A DNA stretch of 35,858 bases, from assembly GCA_030432195.1 (NCBI GenBank), contig JAUIHE010000013.1:1-35858 (forward strand). The letters run 5' to 3'. The position numbers and the translations under genes are program-made. The notes beneath the pieces are model-generated. The model worked only from the letters and a program-made list of their open reading frames with translations, searched no databases and was not told the DNA's origin. This document shows positions 31,109-35,858 of the stretch, piece by piece (position 1 is the stretch's first letter; each line of letters starts with the position of its first letter). Source of the stretch: Alphaproteobacteria bacterium. Lineage in GTDB: Bacteria; Pseudomonadota; Alphaproteobacteria; UBA7985; JAUIBT01.

Positions 31109-32289
31109 CCCCTCTTTCCGGTATCCGCGTCCTCGACCTCACCAACGTCTTGGCGGGTCCGTTTTGCTGCCACCAGCTAGCCCACATGGGCGCAGAGGTC
31201 ATCAAAGTGGAGGCGCCCGGCCGCGGTGACTTGGCGCGCAATCTGGGCTCTGACCCTGGCCTGAACGCCATGGGCATGGGCATTTCCTTCCTGGCACAAA
31301 ACGCCGGAAAGAAGTCCGTGACCTTGAACCTTAAGCACCCCAAGGGCAAAGCTATGCTGTGCAAAATGGTCAAAGGGGCCGATGTCTTGGTGGAAAATTT
31401 TCGCCCCGGCGTCATGGCTAAACTGGGCTTGGATTTTGAAACGCTTCGCACGCACAATCCGCGCCTAATCTATGCCGCCATCTCTGGCTTTGGCCAAGAC
31501 GGCGACTGGGTGCATCGCCCGGCCTACGATCAGATCATTCAAGGCATGTCGGGGGTCATGAGCATCACCGGCGCGCCGGATACCGCGCCTTACCGCGTCG
31601 GCTACCCACTGGCAGATACGATCGGCGGTTTGACGGCTGCTTTCGCTGTCGCGGCCGCGCTCGGCGATCGCAGCAAAGCCCACTTCATCGATGTATCCAT
31701 GCTGGAGGCCACCATCGCGACCATGGGCTGGGTGGTGTCCAACTACTTGATTGGCGGCACGGAACCTGCGGCCCATGGCAACGAGAACACCACCTCTGCC
31801 CCATCGGGCACCTTTCAAACCGGCGAAGGGCTCATCAACATTGCCGCCAACAAGGACGAACAGTGGGTCTTGCTGGCCAAACACATCGCGCGGCCCGACC
31901 TCATCGAGCGCGACGACTTCGCCACGCGCGAGGCCCGCAAAGCCAATCGTTTTCGCCTGAAGGGGGAAATCGAACAAGCGCTGTCCACGAAACCGGCCCT
32001 CCAATGGGAACAAGAGCTCAACGCGATCGGCGTACCGGCGGGCGTGGTGCTAACGGTCCCTGAAGCGCTGGCCTCTCCGGTCATCCAGAGCCGGGGAATG
32101 ATTGCTCAGTTTGCCAACGTGCCCGGCGTCGGACGCGACATTCAAACCTTGCGCACCGGCATCAAGTGGGATGGCGGGGCGCCGCAAGTGGACTCCCCGC
32201 CGCCCCGCCTAGGCCAGCACAACCAAGAGATCTTCGGCAAACTGGGCTATAGAGATCTGAACTCTTTGGAACAAGAAGGCGTAATATGA
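31105..32289 (+). CDS. Class III (CaiB/BaiF) CoA-transferase
   Basis: A 394-residue enzyme that moves CoA between carboxylic acids. Marks: PLSGIRVLDLTNVLAGPFCC at the start, GAEVIKVEAPGRGD (29-42), DVLVENFRPGVMAKLGLD (93-110), YAAISGFGQDGDW, and the catalytic aspartate D171 (GYPLADTIGGL) that forms the acyl anhydride. The C-terminal part includes NANKDEQ-like NIAANKDEQW and IQSRGMIAQF. Length is normal. It overlaps both tctE and the citryl-CoA lyase-type gene by 4 bp. The context predicts succinyl-CoA or acetyl-CoA as donor and citrate or a related acid taken up by Tct as acceptor. Formyl- or mesaconyl-CoA-type transferases are alternatives that sequence alone cannot exclude. Confidence 0.9.
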   Translation: MTPLSGIRVLDLTNVLAGPFCCHQLAHMGAEVIKVEAPGRGDLARNLGSDPGLNAMGMGISFLAQNAGKKSVTLNLKHPKGKAMLCKMVKGADVLVENFRPGVMAKLGLDFETLRTHNPRLIYAAISGFGQDGDWVHRPAYDQIIQGMSGVMSITGAPDTAPYRVGYPLADTIGGLTAAFAVAAALGDRSKAHFIDVSMLEATIATMGWVVSNYLIGGTEPAAHGNENTTSAPSGTFQTGEGLINIAANKDEQWVLLAKHIARPDLIERDDFATREARKANRFRLKGEIEQALSTKPALQWEQELNAIGVPAGVVLTVPEALASPVIQSRGMIAQFANVPGVGRDIQTLRTGIKWDGGAPQVDSPPPRLGQHNQEIFGKLGYRDLNSLEQEGVI

Positions 32290-33062
32290 GCCAGAGCGAC
32301 GTAGCCGATTGGTGGCGCACCTCAATCATCGACATGGAGCCCGGCCGTATTGCCATCCGCGGCACGCCAATTGAGGCGCTGATCGGCCAATTGAGCTTTG
32401 TTCAAATGATCTGGCTCATGATGCGCGCAGAAACGCCAAGCGAGGGACAAGCGCGCCTGCTTGAAGCCGCGATGGTGGCAGCGGTTGACCATGGACCTCA
32501 AGCCCCATCAATCGCAACCGCGCGCATGGCCATCACCTGCGGCCTCGGCCTCAACAACGCCATGGCATCGGCGGTCAACACCCTGGGCGATGTCCACGGC
32601 GGCGCGGGCGAACAAGCCGTCGAACTCTATCAAGCGATTGATGCCGCAGGCGGCGTTCACGCGGTTCCAACCGAGCTCGACCGGTGGCTGGCCGAACGCA
32701 GCCGCTTTATCCCCGGCTTCGGTCACCGCTTCCACAAGCCGGAAGACCCACGCGCGCCGCGCCTGCTGGAGCTGGTCGAGGCCGCCCGCCAACAAGGGGT
32801 TTGCCAGGGCCGCTTTGCTGCCATCGCCCGCGCCATTCAAGATGAAATCGAGACGCGCAAAGGCAAGCGCTTAGCAATGAATATCGACGGTGCCACCGCT
32901 GTGATCTATGCCGAATTGGGCTTTGCTGCACCGCTGGCACGCGGCTTGTTTTGCCTCTCGCGCTCGGTTGGCATTCTGGCTCACGCTTGGGAGCAACAAC
33001 AGCAAGGCGGGCGCAACAAGGGCCCAACCCCGCCGCACTACCGCTGGACCTATGAGGGCTAG
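32286..33062 (+). CDS. Citrate synthase-fold protein of the citryl-CoA lyase type
   Basis: A 258-residue protein, far shorter than citrate synthase (about 430), lacking most of the N-terminal part. It keeps the catalytic triad of that fold: H104 (GDVHGGAGEQ), H147 (FIPGFGHRFHKPEDPR) and D201 (MNIDGATAVIYAELGF). RIAIRGTPIEALIGQLSFVQ at 21-40 matches the start of the short citryl-CoA lyase group. Such enzymes split citryl-CoA to acetyl-CoA and oxaloacetate. Paired with the CoA-transferase directly upstream it would act as a two-enzyme citrate lyase without the CitDEF complex. The true substrate could be another 2-hydroxy-di- or tricarboxyl-CoA. The end (KGPTPPHYRWTYEG) is usual for this group. 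Confidence 0.8.
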   Translation: MSQSDVADWWRTSIIDMEPGRIAIRGTPIEALIGQLSFVQMIWLMMRAETPSEGQARLLEAAMVAAVDHGPQAPSIATARMAITCGLGLNNAMASAVNTLGDVHGGAGEQAVELYQAIDAAGGVHAVPTELDRWLAERSRFIPGFGHRFHKPEDPRAPRLLELVEAARQQGVCQGRFAAIARAIQDEIETRKGKRLAMNIDGATAVIYAELGFAAPLARGLFCLSRSVGILAHAWEQQQQGGRNKGPTPPHYRWTYEG

Positions 33063-33068
33063 CCCGTC

Positions 33069-33935
33069 ATGCACGCCCTTGTAATCGTTGCGATCTCTGC
33101 GCTGGCTTGGGGCTTGTGGTGGATACCACTTGCCGCGCTTGAAGCCCGCGATATGTCCGGCCTCAGCGCCAACTTGGCGATGAACCTGGGCGCAACCGGC
33201 TTGGCTTTGGCGGCCTGCTTTTGGCCGACCGGGCACCTGCAATCCTCGCCCCTCCGTCGCGATGCGGTGCTGGGCGCGCTGTTGGTTGGTCTTGCGGTAA
33301 CCGCCTACGGCAACGCGCTGGTGCTCACCGATGTCAGCCGTGCCATTTTGCTGTTTTATCTGGCGCCCGCCTGGGGGCTGGCGTTCGAGGTCACGCTCAC
33401 CGGCCGTCGCTTCCATGCGCTTTTGCTGGCGCCGATCGCTTGCGGCCTGGTCGCGCTGCTGCTGGTCATTGGCGGCGATCTCAGCTTGCAGGGTTTTCGG
33501 CTGGGCGATGCATTGGCGCTGTTTTCAGGAGCCGCTTGGGCGCTGGGGGCAACGCTCTTGTTCCGGCAACCGGCTTTTCCCGTCGCCTCGGTCACCGCGC
33601 TCAGCTTGGCGGCATCCAGCTTTGGCATCTTGCCGCTGGCGATGTTGGGCGGTGGTGTCGAAGTGCTGATGCAAGGCAGCCTAGCAAGCTGGAGCCTTGG
33701 CTTGTTGGCAGGTGCCTTGTTGCTGGCCCCGGTCGTGGCTGTCGCGCTTTGGGGCGCTAGCCGTTTGGGTTCGGTGACAATCAGCCTTATCCTAACGCTG
33801 GAGATATTTTCCGGTCTGGGCTCCGCGGCTTGGCTGTTGGGTGACGTGCTGGGGCCGCGAAAGCTCGCTGCACTAATACTGATCTTGTTGGCGATTGGCT
33901 TGCAGCTCTGGCTCGATCGCAAGCCAGCAACCTAG
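33069..33935 (+). CDS. DMT-superfamily permease (EamA family)
   Basis: A 288-residue membrane protein with ten predicted helices in two EamA repeats: the first from VIVAISALAWGLWWIPLAAL to about 125, the second from RLGDALALFSGAAWALGATL to the end (ALILILLAIGLQLWL). Short loops and few charges inside helices are typical. It begins 6 bp after the lyase gene and probably ends the tctDE-led operon. EamA permeases mostly export amino acids, metabolites or nucleotide derivatives. Here it may export an end product or exchange a metabolite of tricarboxylate breakdown, but nothing in the sequence names the cargo. Confidence 0.87.
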   Translation: MHALVIVAISALAWGLWWIPLAALEARDMSGLSANLAMNLGATGLALAACFWPTGHLQSSPLRRDAVLGALLVGLAVTAYGNALVLTDVSRAILLFYLAPAWGLAFEVTLTGRRFHALLLAPIACGLVALLLVIGGDLSLQGFRLGDALALFSGAAWALGATLLFRQPAFPVASVTALSLAASSFGILPLAMLGGGVEVLMQGSLASWSLGLLAGALLLAPVVAVALWGASRLGSVTISLILTLEIFSGLGSAAWLLGDVLGPRKLAALILILLAIGLQLWLDRKPAT

Positions 33936-34057
33936 CCAAAACGGGCGGCCCCTCAGTCAGCGCTTGAACCCTTGCCGCTTTTGCACGAGCATAGCCGCAA
34001 GCAAGCCCCACAGCGCAGCTCGTTGCGCCCATCCACTCAGACCTCACGGAGCCCGCC

Positions 34058-35020
34058 ATGCACACCAGCGACGACTTTCTTTTCCTCTCTGACAAGACGC
34101 TGGAATCGCTGAACATCCGCCCGTCCGAGGTGGCCGATGCCATTGAAGGCGCCTTAATCGCCAAGGCTGAAGGGCGCCTCCACACTTCGCCGAAAAGCGC
34201 CATATTGCCCGGTGAAAGCCGCTATATGATGTCTACTCTGGCCGTGGGGGACGATGGCTTCGTCGTGGTCAAACAAGTCAGCGTCTGCCCCGATAATCCT
34301 CAGCGAGGCCTAGCCGCGATCAACGGCGCTATCATGGCGCTGGACGCCCAAACCGGCCTGTTGCGCGCGGTGGTCGGTGCCAACTGGATCACCGCCGTTC
34401 GCACCGCAGCTTTGTCCGCGGTGGCCGCCCGACGATTGGCCGACCCTCAATCGCGCTCCATCGCTTTTGTCGGCACGGGCGTGCAGGCCCATTCGCATCT
34501 AGCCGCCTTTGCGGACCTGTTCCCGCTCGAACAAGCTCGCGTCTACGGACGTGGGCAAGCCAACATCGACAAGCTGTGTCAAACCGCAAGCGCCATGGGG
34601 CTTGACGCTCAGGCCTTTTCCAGCCCAGAAGAGGCGCTGCGCGAGGCCGATTTGGTCGTCACATCCGTCACGCTGGACTTTTCCATTCCGGCCTTTTTGG
34701 ACGCGGGCTGGTTGAAGCCAAACGCCTTTGCGGCCATCACGGACGCCTGCATACCTTGGCACGCCGACAGCATGGCGGCCTTTGGCACCATCATCGTTGA
34801 CGACCGCGTTCAGGAAGCCGAAAGCGCCCAGCCGATGATGCCCTACGAGCGCATCGCTGGCGATTTGACCGAGCTTGTCAGCGGCACAGTGGGTGAGCGT
34901 ATTGCAGAAAAACCGTCTGCTTTTGCCTTTCGCGGTTTGGCCTTGGGCGACTATGCAGCAACGGTTTTGGCGGTCCAACGTGCCGAAAAGGCGGGTCTGG
35001 GCCAGCGCGTCACCCCCTAA
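34058..35020 (+). CDS. Ornithine cyclodeaminase/mu-crystallin family protein
   Basis: A 320-residue NAD(P)-dependent protein. The N-terminal substrate domain has FLFLSDKTLESLNIRPSEVA and the K-rich segment LHTSPKSAILPG. The Rossmann loop is AFVGTGVQAHSHLAAFADLF (about 141-160), and ANWITAVRTAALSAVAARRL precedes it. It lacks the EutC/BhcD signature of the paralogue at 20110-21102 and differs in length, so the role is probably different (imine reductase, cyclodeaminase or amino-acid dehydrogenase). CGGAGC lies 7 bp before the ATG. It stands 122 bp from the DMT gene and is not clearly part of that operon. The substrate is unknown. Confidence 0.85.
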   Translation: MHTSDDFLFLSDKTLESLNIRPSEVADAIEGALIAKAEGRLHTSPKSAILPGESRYMMSTLAVGDDGFVVVKQVSVCPDNPQRGLAAINGAIMALDAQTGLLRAVVGANWITAVRTAALSAVAARRLADPQSRSIAFVGTGVQAHSHLAAFADLFPLEQARVYGRGQANIDKLCQTASAMGLDAQAFSSPEEALREADLVVTSVTLDFSIPAFLDAGWLKPNAFAAITDACIPWHADSMAAFGTIIVDDRVQEAESAQPMMPYERIAGDLTELVSGTVGERIAEKPSAFAFRGLALGDYAATVLAVQRAEKAGLGQRVTP

Positions 35021-35021
35021 C

Positions 35022-35063
35022 CAACAGGGGCAAGACAACAGGGGCAAGCCAACAGGGGCGAGC
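35022..35063. repeat. Three tandem 14-bp repeats
   Basis: CAACAGGGGCAAGA, CAACAGGGGCAAGC and CAACAGGGGCGAGC follow each other at 35022, 35036 and 35050, starting 2 bp after the upstream stop codon. Copies differ by one or two bases. They probably arose by slippage. They fill the leader of the GFA gene. Confidence 0.8.
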
Positions 35064-35120
35064 CGGTGGGAACGAGACAGCCCGCAGCCTGCCTATCACA
35101 ACGCCAACGACAGGACCCAC

Positions 35121-35552
35121 ATGAGCGACGAACACGCACAGATCATAACCGGCAGCTGTTTGTGTGGCGCCGTTGAATTCGAGCTGACCAACGCCTTTCG
35201 CTTCTTCTTTTTTTGCTATTGCGAGCAGTGCCGACGCCTGTCGGGGACAGCTCACATTGCCAATTTATCAAGCGAAACCAACAGCTTACTATGGAAAAAG
35301 GGGCAAGAACAGATCGCGCGCTTTGATATGCCTGGGCGCAACTTCACCAAGGCGTTTTGCAAGACCTGCGCCAGCCCTGTCCCCTATGTTTCCAACGAGA
35401 CCGGGCGCACCATCGTGCCTGCGGGTTGCCTGCATGGCGCGCCGATCGTCGAGAGCGCCACGCGCATCTTTGTGCACGAAGCCCCGCCATGGTCCCAGCC
35501 AGAGGCCCTGTCGCGCTTGCCCGGCCACAAAGGCTACCCGCCGGAATTTTAG
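35121..35552 (+). CDS. GFA/CENP-V-family zinc protein
   Basis: A 143-residue protein of the glutathione-dependent formaldehyde-activating (GFA) family. Zinc-ligand cysteines: C13 and C15 (GSCLCGAV), C32, C34 and C37 (FCYCEQCRRLSG), C80 and C83 (FCKTCASPVPY). The family has a Mss4-like fold binding one or two zinc ions; only some members act on S-hydroxymethylglutathione. I chose the ATG at 35121 because domain similarity begins there; the longer in-frame reading from 34875 lies within the previous gene. Length is normal for single-domain members. Function unknown; no formaldehyde-pathway gene is beside it. Confidence 0.88.
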   Translation: MSDEHAQIITGSCLCGAVEFELTNAFRFFFFCYCEQCRRLSGTAHIANLSSETNSLLWKKGQEQIARFDMPGRNFTKAFCKTCASPVPYVSNETGRTIVPAGCLHGAPIVESATRIFVHEAPPWSQPEALSRLPGHKGYPPEF

Positions 35553-35564
35553 TCGGCCAGCCGC

Positions 35565-35747
35565 CTAAAGCATGCAATGATCCGGGAATTTCGCGCAGAT
35601 TTTGCGTTGCACTTCCAACTCTTTCGGCGTTGCACAACGGGCGTAGTGCTGGCGTTCCATGGCGCGTGATGCTGCAAGTGCGAGCGCCAGAGCTGGCAGG
35701 ACTTCTGCGCCCCCCCTGCCATCAACGACTTTTCCGTTAACAGCCAT
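35565..35747 (-). CDS. Small unrecognised ORF, possibly cut short by the IS element
   Basis: A 60-codon frame from ATG at 35747 (an in-frame ATG at 35771 lies inside the IS end) to TAG at 35565. The peptide has an alanine/leucine-rich middle (ALALALAASRAMERQHYARC) and a charged end with two cysteines (RKICAKFPDHCML). The composition is gene-like but I recognise no family. It directly abuts the IS end, so it may be the 3' remnant of a longer gene. Confidence 0.3.
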   Translation of the reverse strand: MAVNGKVVDGRGGAEVLPALALALAASRAMERQHYARCATPKELEVQRKICAKFPDHCML

Positions 35748-35758
35748 CGGGCCACTAG

Positions 35759-35858
35759 GGTCCGTGGACATTCATCGTAAAGCGATGATTGCAGCTGCGA
35801 GATGCCAGTTGGCGGCGTAGCTGGACGCTGTCTTTTCGTAGCGGGTCGCTATGGCTCT
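35759..35858 (-). mobile_element. End of an IS5-family insertion sequence, with transposase 3' end (35772-35858)
   Basis: Reading leftward from the window edge, a frame gives RAIATRYEKTASSYAANW followed by HLAAAIIALR and a stop at 35772-35774. This is the typical C terminus of IS5/IS427-group transposases (the RIATRYDK-type box). The bases next to it, GGTCCGTGGACATTC at 35759-35773, look like the terminal repeat, and CTAG at 35755-35758 looks like the target site used by that group. The rest of the element is outside the window. Confidence 0.75.

Noticed and set aside
32286-33062. Calling the citrate-synthase-fold protein a citrate synthase
   Set aside because: At 258 residues it lacks most of the large domain, and it follows a CoA-transferase in a tricarboxylate uptake locus, so a lyase is more likely.
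1-35858. CRISPR arrays, tRNA or rRNA genes, prophage or integron structures
   Set aside because: No regularly spaced repeats, cloverleaf sequences, ribosomal motifs or integrase genes were seen; the only mobile DNA is the IS end at the right edge.

Overview
The window looks like the chromosome of a free-living alphaproteobacterium, probably marine or otherwise oligotrophic. The basis is moderate-high GC with dense operons, a TRAP and a tripartite tricarboxylate (TTT) importer, CoA-based catabolism of organic acids, EutB/EutC-type genes and many 4-bp start/stop overlaps. I cannot name a genus. No rRNA, tRNA, CRISPR array or phage module is visible. The only mobile DNA is the end of an IS5-like element at the right edge.

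Region 1 (1-6100): a frameshifted fragment of a probable outer-membrane beta-barrel protein, a SAM-dependent methyltransferase, a large hybrid sensor kinase (minus strand), a divergent NarL/LuxR-type response regulator separated by about 600 bp, and a FieF-like cation efflux transporter.

Region 2 (6125-14500, minus strand): an AGE/YihS-type sugar isomerase, then a seven-gene operon transcribed as SDR dehydrogenase, enoyl-CoA hydratase, MarR regulator, feruloyl-CoA-synthase-like ligase, amidohydrolase, DUF3237 protein and acyl-CoA dehydrogenase. Together these make a plausible CoA-dependent beta-oxidative pathway for hydroxycinnamate-like (lignin-derived) acids, with the amidohydrolase in the place of a thiolase.

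Region 3 (14560-17815, minus strand): a dctP-dctQ-dctM TRAP importer. Its promoter carries a 7-5-7 palindrome (17749-17767). A degenerate version with 11 identical contiguous bases lies in the promoter of the region 2 operon (14480-14498), so the importer and the catabolic operon may form one MarR regulon.

Region 4 (17950-22100, minus strand): a class III omega-aminotransferase, and an operon eutB-eutC-asnC. The EutB/EutC pair fits conversion of beta-hydroxyaspartate through iminosuccinate to aspartate, as in hydroxyectoine breakdown or the beta-hydroxyaspartate cycle. The ectoine hydrolase and deacetylase genes are not in the window.

Region 5 (22200-33935): a Na/Pi symporter with a PhoU-like tail, then a Tct locus. 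Leftward runs a PgtC-like periplasmic binding protein followed by tctC-tctB-tctA. Rightward runs tctD-tctE, coupled by 4-bp overlaps to a class III CoA-transferase and a short citrate-synthase-fold protein that keeps the His/His/Asp triad (citryl-CoA lyase type), then a DMT permease. The likely logic is to sense a tricarboxylate, import it, move CoA onto it and cleave it. This sensing, uptake and cleavage unit is the most interesting system here.

Region 6 (34058-35858): a second ornithine-cyclodeaminase-family protein, three 14-bp tandem repeats, a GFA/CENP-V-type zinc protein, a small unrecognised ORF and the 3' end of an IS5-family transposase.
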